DNA of 64,000 nt from Paramecium sonneborni (GCA_905182985.1 CAJJDN010000004.1:1-64000), one strand, 5' to 3'; counted from the stretch's first letter, positions 35,212 through 49,224 are shown. Translations and numbers: made by a program. Notes: generated from the sequence alone by a model not told the origin.

Positions 35212-35422
35212 TAGTTAAAGTTATTATTTTAAATTTATTCTTTATCTAAATTTTGAGATTGTTTTGATAGAAATTTTATTACTCATAATAGCATCTTGAG
35301 AACATTTAAATAAATTTTAATAATTAATTTTAAAACTCATATTGATTTTTATTATGATAAGGATTATCATATAAATTATTTGATATAATTATATCACAAA
35401 TCAATTTGATATTCTCATTATT

Positions 35423-36398
35423 TCATTCTTTATCAATATTTTAAGGTTTTGTGGAAGGATATATAGGAACTTTCGTATGACCTTTCAGTCCATATCCATA
35501 GTCTTTACTAGCTAAGCAATTACGATAATCTAACTTGTTACAAATTCATTGTTCATCATCTCGTTTAATTAGTATCTATTTTTCAATTCCACAACTTATT
35601 TGTAGGATGCATCTGAATATGTATAATCTTTAAATTTTGGTCTGTCATATAAACCTATTATAATAATTGTTTTTATTAAAATTACTAAATTTAACATCCA
35701 TATCAAATTAAGGCATATAATATTCTTTACTTCCAAGTACATTATTACGTACATATACTCTAAATATAATCAATCATACTTTCTTTATTCATCTCTTTAA
35801 GTGTTTAAATTGTTTATGTACTAAGGTTATTAATCCAAATTTTTTTGTAACTTTTGATAATATTCATTTGCATCAGCTCTGCTAGAGTGAGTTTCATAAT
35901 TCTAGGATTTTCTAGAATTATGTTTAGAACCTTGTTGAGAAAAATCCTTTTAGCTATTCCTATCTTTTTCTTATTTTTGCATTTCTTGATTTTGCTACTA
36001 TTAAATGAGGCTTGATTTTTGAAATTGATCAATTGAATCTTCAACTCTATTTTCTTGATGCTACAAAAGTCTTGCTTTTTCTGAATTTACTGATTTAGAT
36101 TGCATTAATTATGGTGTACTCTTAAATTATTATTACATTCCGTTGCCATACTACATTTATTATTGATATTAGAAGTCTGAAAATAATGGATTTCTCATTC
36201 TTATATCATTTGAAGTTGTTTTCAATTCTTATTTATTATATATATTTATTTACTTTCATTACTAAGATAGGCTTATATAAATTTATCTGCACCTACATTT
36301 CTTTCCTTTCTTAATACTCTTGGCCTAGTTCCTTTTAATTAAATTTTAAATCTACCTTATAATTCTCCTAATTCCATTGAATAAACAGGTTCTTTCAT
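35423..36398 (-). CDS. Gln-rich unknown protein with probable one-base frameshift near the C-terminus
   Basis: ATG at 36398 (MKEPVYSMELGELQGRFKI), then introns of 26, 20 and 31 nt. The body is Gln/Ser/Lys rich with a coiled-coil-like part (QQQNQEMQKQEKDRNSQKDF), then YDRPKFKDYTYSDASYKQ. Read straight on, the frame ends at TGA 35485-35487. However, the next frame encodes a convincing tail (NKLDYRNCLASKDYGYGLKG and TKVPIYPSTKPQN) ending at TGA 35423-35425. One missing base near 35538-35541 would join them. Either the assembly has an indel or the gene is damaged. The short Tyr/Pro/Gly-rich end resembles axonemal or cytoskeletal proteins, but I make no assignment. Confidence 0.68.
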
Positions 36399-36618
36399 TT
36401 TAAATAAAAAAATATTTAGAATAATTATTATAGATTTTTAAGTTGTTTTAAAATTGAATATAATTTCAATCCTAACGCTTGATTTTACTCAAATTAATGA
36501 TAATTCAAATTTAAACAAACCAATAAAGATAATAAATAATGTAGAAGTTTTTTTTTACAAATAATTAATTAATTCTTAAAAAAAAATTAGAGTAAATAAA
36601 TTTTATTTATATTTACAA

Positions 36619-38217
36619 ATGGGAAATTAAATGCATTTTGCAAAGACAATGGATGAATCTATTTTTAATAAAAATATACCCTTAAACTCTTAAATCTAAC
36701 ATCTAGGACGATAAAACTATTAGCATATTGAAAGTGTTGAACTATATAAACTCAAAAACGAAGTGACAAAATTTCCAACAATTTTTGAAAAAATAATAGC
36801 TAATTCTGTTTCAAGTGAATAAGAAGGATAATTGTTTAATTTTCATAATCAAGCCTAAAGTTTATATCATCCAAACCTAATAAAATATTATGGGTTTTAT
36901 ATTGATCCTGAAATCACAACTAATTTAATAATTAGTAAATGGTATTATTAAGCACTTAATAAGACAATCAAAAATATATGTTCATATCATTTTTAATATA
37001 AATCATTAATACCAGAAAAAGATTTGTGGAATGTATCTATTTTAATATAATTATGAATAGTATCTGTATCAAATATTTTAAGGACTTCAATTTTTAGAAA
37101 CAAAATAATAGTGGCATTTATAAATATAACCAGATGCTATATATTTAGATTAAAATATGTAAGTACGATTGATACCAATGGGAATTTTAAGAATATTGAG
37201 TGGCTATTCTCTTGTCTTTAATAAATAAGGATAAGCTTTGCTTTCTCCAGAATTAATTGAACAATTAAGACTTAAAAATATAAATCCAGTTCATGATCCC
37301 TCTAAATCTGACATCTTCTCTTTAGGTATGACTCTGTTAGAATTTATGACCCTTAAAAGCAGTTTTGATTGTTATTCATTCAATACTAATCCTCCTTAAT
37401 TAAATGATCAATTAATTGAAGAACGTTTATAAGAATCAATTATGAATGGTTATTCAGATGATTTAATTAAATTAACAAAAAATATGCTTTAAAGAGATAT
37501 GCATTATCGAGTTGGAATTAGAGATGTTTTAGTACACAATTATCATATTATTAGAATTCCAAAGAATTAAATCAAAATTATCATAATTAGGGTAACAATT
37601 TGTCTCCTTTAAAGCCAACATTAAATTTGAGTAATCCAAGATAACAAAATGTTAATTAATAAGAATAAAAACCATTTATATAACCTTCTATACCTGTTCC
37701 TATTGAGCAATCCAATTTTCAATAGAATTAAGTTTCAATATTCAAACCTTATCTTGAACTAAATAAATTAGATAATATTTCCAATTTTTAATAATCATAT
37801 CATTTTAGAGAAAAATAAGATGAAGAATAACTTCTAAGAGAATAACAAATTAATAGATAATTGGAATAATAATTAAAACAATAGCAATAGATGTTATAAT
37901 AATAATGTTAATAACAAAAAAAATAATAATAAATAATCGAAGAATAGTAAAGACAATTGTTTTCTCTTTAGTAGTAAATTAAGCAGATTGCAACTCAAAT
38001 AGAATAAAGCCATATTGAACCAACAGAAATCTTGAACTCTTCAAATTTACAAGATAATTTCAACTATTAAATCAACTTGCTTCCAACTCCTCCAATTACT
38101 TATGCTAGCCCAATTAAACACACTCTTAATGATTTCACAGAAAATATTGAGATTTAGAATAGAGTTAATTAAGTTTTAGCCTAATCAAGATAAGCAATAA
38201 GTCGATATAAAAATTGA
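36619..38217 (+). CDS. Kinase-like (pseudokinase) protein with Gln-rich coiled coil, 515 aa
   Basis: ATG at 36619 (MGNQMHFAKTMDESIF), TGA at 38215; introns of 28 and 23 nt give 1548 coding nt. The MGN start suggests N-myristoylation. Residues about 30-310 follow the protein kinase fold: HPNLIKYYGFYIDPE, a helix WNYLYQIFQGLQFLETK, LLSPELIEQL, and SKSDIFSLGMTLLEFMTL (subdomain IX). The HRD catalytic loop is replaced by WHLQIQPDAIYL and DFG by LIPMG, so it is probably inactive. The last 200 residues are Gln/Asn rich with a coiled coil (REQQINRQLEQQLKQQQQM). Confidence 0.85.
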
Positions 38218-38268
38218 TAATTTATTAAATAATTAAGGAAAATTTACTATTGTATCATTTAATATAGA

Positions 38269-39128
38269 TCAATTTTTATTTCTTATTCCTTTTTTTTATT
38301 GCATTTATTATTATTATTATTATGTTTGTGATAATATTGATTTTCGTGATCTAGCAGCATCAATAATTGTTTTTATTGGTGGGGATTAAGTAGTACTACT
38401 TGCACTTAAGAAAATAGCTGCTTAAGATGCACTTGCCTTTTCTGGAGTTCCTTAAATTTCTGTATTAGACTTTTTAATCTAATTTTCCTCTAATTATCTT
38501 AACATTTAATCAACTACATTCTATAATTTATTTGTTATTTTTTATTTGTTTTATTAAACTTTTTCTCGATGGCTTTCAATTGAATCAATCTATTTTTAGA
38601 GAATTGAAGATAATTAATCAGAATCTTAATAAAAACTAATTGCTTTTGATAATTCTTCTGGAGAACAACTCAATACAGAAGAGGTTTGACATGGAAGAAT
38701 AGGATCAATTTAATTTTGGATTGTATTTTTGAACTCTATAACATGATTATCAAAATTCAATTTATCATTGTTCATTTCTTCCTTTAATCCATCTTTAAAA
38801 TCATTGAGTTTAGATGCTACTTAATTTAAACATACATTAAAGTCTTCATCAAATTAACTAGAATCGTTCGTAATTGGTTCTATTTGGAGGTTTTTTACGT
38901 TCAATATTTTTTTATTTAAATCTTCTTCAAATTTTGATATCTGTACTCTCATATGACTATGGTTTTATGGGGATAATGAAATATGATTTTCTAAAAAACA
39001 ATCAGCACAACCTTATAAATATGAAATCATAAAAATATACCTAATTTTTAATCCTAAGAACATTTTGGATCAATACATATATATTTGATCTTTTATTAAT
39101 CATGTTGCTCTATTGGACATTAACTCAT
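38269..39128 (-). CDS. B-box-like zinc-finger and coiled-coil protein, 276 aa
   Basis: ATG at 39128, TGA at 38269-38271, one 29-nt intron, 831 coding nt. The first 50 residues hold Cys and His pairs spaced as in ciliate B-box-like fingers (MSQCPIEQHDQQK; ICIDPKCSQDQKLGCADCFL; ENHISLSPQNHSHM). A long coiled coil follows (residues about 55-190), then a Ser/Thr-rich part (TPEKASASQAAIFLSASSTT) and a Gln-rich basic tail. This architecture is widespread in Paramecium and is TRIM-like without a RING. It converges with the pseudokinase gene, stops about 50 bp apart. Confidence 0.88.
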
Positions 39129-39722
39129 TGTTATTATTATTCGATATAAATTTTAATAATAATTAATTTTACGCGCACTTTAATCAGCGCAATTTAATTT
39201 ATTTTAAATTTTTTAGAAAATAAATGAAAAAAAAAAAAATGCCTAAAAAGACTGTTAAAAGATAGAATATTGGTCTAATTTATTGAGTACTTGTAATTTT
39301 TATATAAATCTGAACCAGTTCTAAGAGAAATAGTAAAGAAAAAACTAATTGCTTAAAGTACATAAACAATTTTTTTTTATTCTTTAAAACTTGTGAATTA
39401 TATCGCCAAGTTAAATTTAAAGTTTTCTTGAAACAAATTAAATATCTTAATAAATCAAATTTGATGAGCAGAATGGTCTAAGAGAAATTTGCATATAAAA
39501 TTAGGTAAAAGAAAATATTTTGGTAATTTGACGAGGTGATGATTAGAAAGGTACTTAATTATTTTATATTAAATATATATATAATTATTTATTAAATCCT
39601 TCAAAAACGGAATTACTAATTTAATAATAATTAATTATACTCATTAAAAAAAACAAAAATTCGTTTTTGCTTAATATGGGGTTTAAAATGATTATTTTTG
39701 AAACAAAGAAAAGCATTAATAA
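39129..39722 (+). other. Region with a decayed coding fragment upstream of the trichocyst gene
   Basis: Plus-strand frames give VQFIEYLQFLYKSEPVLREI (about 39283-39345) and then, in a shifted frame, FKVFLKQIKYLNKSNLMSRM and QEKFAYKIRQKKIFWQFDE (about 39417-39530). These look coding but lack a start (a run of 13 A precedes them) and need a frame change that no normal intron provides. Likely a relic, or a gene with an indel in the A run. The last 150 bp are AT-rich promoter-like DNA. Confidence 0.32.
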
Positions 39723-40871
39723 ATGAAATCTATAGTTATTTTAGTATTGGTTGCAACAGCCTTCGCTACTAATTTAGCAGCTTTCGAGAAACTCGAAAAA
39801 TCCAAACTTGGAAAGACTTTGTTGAACACAATTGCTATCTAAATGTAAACAGGTGAACCCCTTGAAAGAATTTTCTCTACACTTTATGATTTGGAAGAAA
39901 GATATTAAAATGATTAAAGAGAAGATGATGCTGAAAACAAAGCTTATCAAGGAGTTTGTGATAGTGATCTTGCTGGTCTTAACTAAGAAATTGCTAATCT
40001 TGAATAAAGAGACACAGAATTATAAGCAAGATTAGATGAACTCTAACCAGTCCATGACTAAAAGGTTGGATAAAGAGTCGCAAAATTAGCTGAAAAATCA
40101 CTCCTTTAATAAGTTATTGATGAAGCTTAAGCCAAAAGATAAGAATAAAATGATGACTTTGAAGCTTAAAGAGAAGAATTCACATTTGTATCAGGTGTTC
40201 TTGCTGAAGCTAGAAGACTCTTCACAGATAATTTATAAGCTCCAGCTTTCTTATAAAAGGGATCAAGTGAAGCTGTTCACTATACTCCATAAGTATTTGC
40301 TTAAGTTGCTAATCACTTAAGTTCTGCTGCTCATAAGGCTGGTTAAATGAAACACGTTAGAACATTTGGAAAGGCAATTAAACTTATGGCTTAATTGGCT
40401 GTTAAAGCTTAATAATATGCTAATTAAGAATTAACAGGTAGAATCATTCAATTAATTGATGATTTATAAAACTAATTATAATAAGCTTTCGATTTAGCAA
40501 GAAAGACTGAAGATTCAAGAAGATAAGCTTATGAAGCTTACAGTTCACTCTTAAACAGAGATATGAATAAACTTAATACAGCTATTGCTAATTTAGAAGC
40601 TGAAATCTAATCATTAGCTGATTAACTTGCTGCCACTCATAGTTCATAAGATGATAACACTGCAAGACTTTAAGCTAAGACTTAATAAAGAGATGACAGA
40701 AGAGCTGAATGCTAATAAGCTGCTTATGAATATTAATAAAGAAGAACTGCAAGAGATGGAGATAGATAAACTGTTTCAGATTTGATTGGACATTTGAATA
40801 CCAATATGAGAGACTTAAAAGAATACATAGCCATGAGAGTTGCTGCTGGTGATACTGATTTAAGTTAATGA
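39723..40871 (+). CDS. Trichocyst matrix protein
   Basis: ATG at 39723, TGA at 40869; 383 codons and no intron. The signal peptide MKSIVILVLVATAFATNLA is typical of Paramecium trichocyst matrix proteins. The mature part is almost wholly alpha-helical heptads rich in Ala, Gln, Leu and Glu (LAGLNQEIANLEQRDTELQA; ARLDELQPVHDQKVGQRVAK), in two homologous halves around a central region (FTFVSGVLAEARRLFTDN) where precursors of this family are cleaved. The products crystallise as the secretory trichocyst core and expand in calcium on exocytosis. The length and layout match the family. Converges with the CDPK gene. Confidence 0.96.
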
Positions 40872-40982
40872 TTTGATTCAATTACCAATAAAAATATGTT
40901 AAAAACAATCACAAATTATTTTTATCAAAATTCGATTCAATATATATCGAATAAGATTATATATAAAAATAATAACAAATAT

Positions 40983-42636
<1,654 letters not shown>

Positions 42637-42999
42637 TTATTTTTTATAATTTTTTCAATTATTAAAATTATACATATTTCTCAGTATTTTAATCTACTAA
42701 ATTTAAAATAAGATAACCGAAAATACTATTGTTAATAATTATAACATAAGAAACCACAAAATGTAAATTGATTAAACTACTCAATTTTCAGCTTAAACAT
42801 GTATTATCAAATAATCTTCACTAAATAAATTATTTATATAATTTTGTTTAAAAAAGAAATCTATCTTTGATAAGCTTAATTATTCTTAATAATACATTAA
42901 ACATTCAGCCTCTTTATAGAATTTGAGAATAACTACAAATTAGAATTATAATAACAGTAATTAATAATATTAATTAAGGTTTTCTGATAATAATTATAT
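42637..42999. other. CDPK upstream region
   Basis: 363 bp of AT-rich DNA. No gene or recognisable motif. Confidence 0.4.
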
Positions 43000-43392
43000 A
43001 TGAAGACTATATTTCCCATTACAACCTATGTATTGAAGTTGGAAGGATTTCCTAAAAATTCATTTTTCAATCCTACAGAGTAAAATATATATGGAGTGAT
43101 GTTCTAAAGGATTGACAAGCTATATGATGTGGAGATTTTGATGATTATTTAAATTCAAGAAAGATTATAAATAATACTCAAAATTAAATTTTAGTATTTA
43201 AGCAAAAAAAGAAATCTAGAAGCAAAAGAATAAGTTAAATAATTTGTCTAAATAGTGAAATATTATTTTGCATTGAAAATTTTGAAAAGGGTCTTATTGA
43301 ATTTGATAATTCTAATTGAATAATTTTTATATTATGTAAAATTAAGAGTTTAAATAAAATTGTAGTTTAATCCTAAAAGGAGAAAGTAATGA
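43000..43392 (+). other. Doubtful 130-codon ORF overlapping the phosphatase start
   Basis: ATG at 43000 (MKTIFPITTYVLKLEGFPK) to TGA at 43390, free of TGA in the ciliate code. The first half looks protein-like; the second half is repetitive Ile/Leu/Lys. It runs 59 bases into the phosphatase gene in another frame, which is unusual here, so the 3' end may be wrong or the ORF may be chance. Confidence 0.28.
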
Positions 43393-43864
43393 GAAAGGGA
43401 ATCTTTATTTAGGTAAAAAGCAATTATTTTTAGGAAATCTTAATTCTATTGATGAAGAAAATTTAAATGCTAAATCAATAAAAGCTGTAATCACGGCAGC
43501 AAGAGGTGTTAATAGAACATTAAAAAATGTGAATCATCATATTATTGAAGCAGATGATGATGAAGATTTTTAAATAAGTAAAAATAAATTCAATCTTTAG
43601 TGTAGTATTTCTAAAAATCAATCAAATTTATAGAATAGAATTTGAAATCAACAAATGTATTGGTTCATTGTTTTGCTGGAGTATCTCGTTCAGCAACAAT
43701 TATTTGTGCTTACTTAATGAAAATTGAAAAGTAAATTTTTATTTATTTATTTTAGAAAAGATAGTGAAACCATTCTTGAAAAATTGAAAACAATCAGGCC
43801 TCAAGTTCATCCAAATTAAGGCTTTTGTAATTAACTTAAATTGTTTGAAAAAAAAATATTGTGA
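43334..43864 (+). CDS. Dual-specificity protein phosphatase, 160 aa
   Basis: ATG at 43334 (MQNQEFKQNCSLILKGESNE), TGA at 43862; introns of 23 nt (near 43580) and 25 nt (near 43730) give 483 coding nt. The order fits small atypical DSPs: GKKQLFLGNLNSIDEENL, IKAVITAARGVN, HHIIEADDDEDFQIMQYF (general-acid Asp region), and the active-site loop HCFAGVSRSATIICAYLMK (HCx5RS), followed by PQVHPNQGFCNQLKLFE as in DUSP enzymes. It should dephosphorylate Tyr and Ser/Thr or a non-protein substrate; the target is unknown. Confidence 0.94.
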
Positions 43865-44005
43865 TAACACTTATAATTTTTTTTCTTTATAACCCATTTT
43901 CATAAAATTATTTAAAAGTAAGTTTGGAATAAAGCGTTAGTTTTTTTATAAAAATTAGAAATGATATTCTTGGTTAATTATATTTTGCATTATATATAAT
44001 AAAGT

Positions 44006-44893
44006 ATGAATAAATATTTTGAGTTTTCTAAATCAAAAGATGAATCGAGATTATCAATAGACTCATAGGAACTGCTTCGATAAGTTGAAAATAAAATAAA
44101 TCAAGCATAATCCCCAACCTTTATTTCTCCTTAAAAATAATAAATAAATTATCCTGATCATTTTGATTAAAAAGAGCAAATGGATTATTTATCCTTCAAA
44201 GAATAAACTATTGTAAAGAGACTGTTTAATTTGAGGGATGACTATAAATTATTCTTAAAGAATGTGCAATCTTATTAAGATGAATTAATTTAATCTATTA
44301 GGGAAGTTATTAAAAAAGTTATAGACAAAGGAAATCGACATTTATAAGACCATGAATATGAACTAAGACTACAATTATAAGAAATTTAAAAAAACAAGGA
44401 GCTCATTAATTCATATTCTAACTGTCAAATTATATAATCACCTTTAAAATAAAAATAAAATTTTTTTTCAGAAATCTTAAATAAAATATCTGAATTAAAC
44501 TTACATATAATTGAATTTTTTGATCAAGAAAATTCAATTTAAACAAACAGATATTAGAAGAAATTAAATTTTTCTAATTATAAAGAATAGAGTTCTAAAA
44601 AGAAATTCAAATAGTCTTCTAGTCCATTCAAAGAAATAGATCGAGTTTTATAAATGAAAACTTCATCAAGTAAAACTTAATTTTAAAGCAACAAAAAACC
44701 ATAAGATTTAAATTAGTTCATTGAAGTACTTAAACTTAAAATAAACAATACTAAAAACAATAATTTATTATCGAGTAGACCAAATTTAACAAGCAATTTT
44801 TTATAAAGTAAATAAAACACTAACTCAAAAAGGTTATCTATTGAACAATAACTCTAATCTTAATACAAAATATTTTTTTAATCTGTTTTTTGA
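44006..44893 (+). CDS. Unknown coiled-coil protein, 295 aa
   Basis: ATG at 44006 (MNKYFEFSKSKDESRLSID), TGA at 44891; 296 codons and no intron. Rich in Gln, Lys and Ser. A helical coiled-coil part runs at residues about 60-150 (FKEQTIVKRLFNLRDDYKLF; HEYELRLQLQEIQKNKELIN). Basic Ser-rich stretches follow (SSKKKFKQSSSPFKE; KTSSSKTQFQSNKKPQ). No domain recognised. It lies on the same strand as its neighbours; cytoskeletal function is possible but unsupported. Confidence 0.78.
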
Positions 44894-45291
44894 ATTTATA
44901 TAATTTATACATTTCCTATAAATTAGATTTGCATCAATCTTCTTAAAATTGTTAAGGATGATTATCCTGTCAGAAATGGTATGATAAAAATAGTGATTAT
45001 TTACTAATTATTTGTTTAGTCCTATTGAATAATTATGTTTGAATATTTAGTTTTACTAGATTTCATTTATTATGATAAATTTATACTATGTCTTGAATTT
45101 AAGAAAATACATTTTTATAATAATATTCTCTTAAAGTATTTTCTAAATATAAAGAAAGATTAAAAAGTATACAATTATTATTAAGCAATCATTATTTCTT
45201 TTAATGATTGAAATATTAAGATAATTTAATTTGATATCATAAGTATTCTTAAAGTAATATTGTTTATAAAAAATATTTCTGTAATTACTAA
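44894..45291. other. Gap, no gene seen
   Basis: 398 bp of AT-rich DNA without a convincing frame. Contains the 5' flank of the coiled-coil gene at 45292. Confidence 0.4.
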
Positions 45292-47616
45292 ATGAGCTAA
45301 TTCGAAACAAATTCTTAGACTTAAATTCCTTATCAAGAAATGATCAAACCGAATTCAAATCGATAATTAGGAACATCCAATCTATCAAATGGATAAAATT
45401 AAAAAAACATAGATCAAAATGAGTATGTCAATTTATAATAAACCTTAGGTTTGCTCCAAGAAGATCTTACCAAACAAATAAGTAAAATATATATAAAAGC
45501 TAGTTATGGATATTAATAAAATACTCCTTAAGTTTAACAATATCCCCAATTAAATTATCCAGTTATGGGATAACAAACAATGAAAGAATAAGAACATGAA
45601 GAATAAATATAACGATTAATGAAGGAAAATGAAACATTAAGGTATGTTTCAAACAGTAATTAGATATTAGTGGAGAACCTTGGAGTAGGAAAATTAAAAG
45701 TTGAAAAACGATAAGTATTAAATATTAGTATAATAGTAATCAATTAGTTAACAGAGACAAGAGTAATTCAACAGAAAATTTAGGATTGCAGTATGATATA
45801 TATAGTAATATTCAAGGGATTAGATACTTTAATTAAAAAATGAAAATAAAAGATTAATGAATACAATTTCAGAGGATCAATATCAACTTGTAGATTTATA
45901 AAAATTAAAAAAACAAGTAGAACTAAATAAAGGACTCGATAATTAGATATCTGACTTAGAATAGTAGCTACAAATAGCTAATAAACAATTATCAGAACAA
46001 AAAAGATTAAATTCTTTTTAAGAAAGTGATAATTAGACTTAGAGAGAAACAATTGAAAAATTAAAAGCATAACTTAAAGATGTTACATAAAATAATGAAG
46101 CATAATGCTAAAAGAATGATGCACTATTAAATGATAATAGAAAGATGAAATAAGCATTAGATATGATCAATAAGGATTTAAATAAAGAATAAGAATAAAA
46201 TCAAATGTTAATTTAAAAAATCAATCAATTAAATTAGGGATCTAAAGATTAGATTAATAACTTATAAAAAAATCTAACAAATCTTAATTTTTAGAATGAT
46301 TAAATGAAAAATTAAATTATTTAACTTCAATAAAAAGAAAAGGAATTATAAAATGCCTAAAATTAAAATTTATCAAATGAAAGTAAATTAAGACAAATGC
46401 AATAATAAATTTCTGAATGTAATTTAAATTTAAACTTTAGAATAAAGATTGATTGAGTAATATGCAATGACTATATAAACAGGAAAGAATGAATATTCAA
46501 AATTAGCAGCTAAAAGTTAATCATAAGAATAAGAGATATGGAAGTTGAAAGAATAGATAAATTAATTAAGCACACAAAACCAAATGTTATAAAACAAGTG
46601 TCATTAACTTGAAAGATCTATTGATGATAGTTTATCAAAATCTCAAATATAATCTGCTGATTTAAAAGGTACTCTTGATAAATGGAAAAATTATGGATTA
46701 TCCCTTGAATAAGAAATAAAAAAAAGAGAAATGGCTTTACTTCAATTAGAAAATGAATATGTACATATGTAGAATCAGCTAAAAGGTGCTTAAGAAAATG
46801 AGGTTCAATTAAGAAACGAAAGAGCAGTAACATTATCAAAAATGAAAGAAATGCATGATGATTTACTTCTTTATGAAAAAAAATGTGATTAATAAGAGAG
46901 AGGTAAAATTATTATTATTTCTTTAGATTTATAACTCTTAAAGGAATAAAATAGGAATGCCTTATAAAATTAAGAGAGAATTGAATAAGATAAATAACAA
47001 TTAAATCTTGAAGTTAAAAATTTAATGGATGAATTACATAGTACATAAAATTAAAATGATTTGAAAATTAGAGATTTTGATGCTTTATAAATGAAACATG
47101 ATTCTGACAATAATATGAAAGAAAGAGAAATGTAGAACTGTCAATTATAAAATAGTATGCTATAAGAAAAAAATAAATAATTAGAAAATGATTTGGCTAA
47201 AGAGAAAGTATAAATGATTTCAATTAATTTAGGAAAAATTATTTAAGATGGAAAATAGAATAAGAAATTTAGAGAGTGAAATGCATAATCTTTAATTTAA
47301 GTAAACTCTAAAATAACAATATTAATGGAACTAAGATGAACCGAATAATCATAGCAATTAAATAGAATAGACAGAAAATAGCTAGATTTATTAAGGAATT
47401 AATGTGCCTTATTTAAATAATTCAGGATATTTGAGTCCATAATAAAATAATTTTGAAGTGTAGAAAACTTAATAACCTAAACCAACAGAAGTTTAAAATA
47501 CTCCATCTTAAGTTAATGAATAACCAAATCATAGACGTACTAATTCTTAGCAGTTAATTAAAAGTAAAAATTATGATTTAAGATTCTAATATCAACCATA
47601 AAATTTATAACACTGA
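45292..47616 (+). CDS. Long coiled-coil protein, 727 aa
   Basis: ATG at 45292 (MSQFETNSQTQIPYQEMIK), TGA at 47614. Six introns (22, 22, 26, 22, 24 and 25 nt) give 2184 coding nt. After a Gln/Asn/Pro-rich head of about 100 residues, residues about 110-600 are almost continuous heptads (ENKRLMNTISEDQYQLVDLQ; EIKKREMALLQLENEYVHMQ; KEREMQNCQLQNSMLQEKNK). The tail of about 110 residues is Asn/Gln/Ser rich (NVPYLNNSGYLSPQ, HRRTNSQQLIKSKN). It fits a centrosomal, basal-body or ciliary scaffold, but nothing specific identifies it. Confidence 0.88.
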
Positions 47617-47764
47617 AAAAGAATGATAGATTATTAATTATTATAAATTTTAGTATATTTTTTTGATGTTAATATATTTGAATAATGATTTTAATTTGTA
47701 AGCCAACTATTTATGGATTATTTATTTCAATTTAACATATTACAAATTAAATAAAATAAATAAT

Positions 47765-49224
47765 ATGTTTAATTTATTATTATTCTTATAAATTACTTTC
47801 TGCTAGGAAATCAGTTTAGAACGAATAAAATTCAAAGAGGCCAATATTTCAGAATAAGTTACAAGCTAAAATTAAATTAAATGCCCTTTGGAATTAGAAA
47901 ATTAAGAATTTAATTCTAATAATCTAAAAGTGATTTGCCAACAATATGATTTGTTTTACATGATGAAAGTTAATTTTACATAAGGAAAAGAAGATTTTGA
48001 AATGTTTGTAAATTGAATCATTTGATGTAGATTGATTTAGTTAGTCCTTGGAGTTGGTATAAGTCTCCAGAATGTGAATTCTATGATTAGGCTTCAATTA
48101 ATGAAACAATTAAAAAATAAAGTTGTTGGGATAAAAGTTATATTAAATCTTAAAAGCTTGACTAATCGTCATAAATAGAGACTTAAATAAATGCACATAA
48201 CTTTTCATTAAAAGGAAATCTGGTTACATCTTATATTGCGATAGATAAAAAATAATTTTAATTGGAAATGCTTTAAGTTAATTAAATATTTACAAAAAAA
48301 TTATTTCCATCTGATGGAGCTATTAGTATGAGCCATTTTCTAAATTCTAATGTATCTGATTTTATTATGCAATTTTCTTAAAATAAAAAGTCAATAGTCT
48401 AATTTGATTTATCCATTTATAAATAAACAATGTCAATTAAAAATGATATTGAAGAAAAGATTAATTTTGAATTAAATTGGATAAATAATTCAAACATTAA
48501 TTCACCTTAATGGAAATTTAAACTAGATTAAATCTCTATTATGAATAAGTAGATTTTAGATGCAAATAATAATTATGAAGCTATTTTAACATTGAATTCA
48601 TAATTTATTTCATTTCCTAAAGAAATAATTGATAAATTTATAGAAGAGTTAAATAAACCTTCTCAAAATATTTCATGTTGGTATGCTGATTCAGAATTTT
48701 ATGTAATTGGATGCTCAGATCCAAAAAATGGAAAAGGTTTAGGTTTAAACATGATATTATCCATATAAAACATCTAAATAAAACTAACTAATTTAATAGG
48801 AACATGTAAAAAATAAGAATGTTAATTAAAAATTAAATGCTCATCTTCAAAAACTATCTTTTTAGGAGAACCATTTTTTTTTTAAGATAAACCAGTTCTT
48901 TTAAATTATGAGACAGGATAGATTGGAATTTATAAAGAAAAATTATATAATAAATAATAAGATGATTTGTAATTTGAAAACTTAGGAACTTGGGTTGTAA
49001 TTTTAACAATTATACTGATATTGATATTTTGTTTAATGAATATTAAACATGCTGTAAAATGGTTTATAAGAGCAATAAAATATAGAAAAGTAATAATTAT
49101 TTGATATTCTATTTAGACTAAAAACTTTGATGATGAATAATAATTGAGAAGTAAAGAAGTTGAAATTAATGAGATGGAGAAGGCAGAATAAATGACTTAA
49201 TCAATTGAAGAAAATAGTATTTGA
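47765..49224 (+). CDS. Membrane-anchored pepsin-like protein lacking catalytic aspartates, 469 aa
   Basis: ATG at 47765, TGA at 49222; introns of 23 and 27 nt give 1410 coding nt. Signal peptide MFNLLLFLQITFCQ. The lobe start reads MKVNFTQGKEDFEMFIDLVS then PWSWYKSPEC, aligning with the FDTGSANIW...C region of A1 proteases, but with DLV in place of DTG. The second site reads LNSQFISFPKEIIDKFIEEL where proteases have [11 protein letters not shown]...L, again without the Asp. One transmembrane helix lies near residue 420 (WVVILTIILILIFCLM), then a charged cytosolic tail. Homology to pepsins is inferred from these alignments. Confidence 0.82.
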
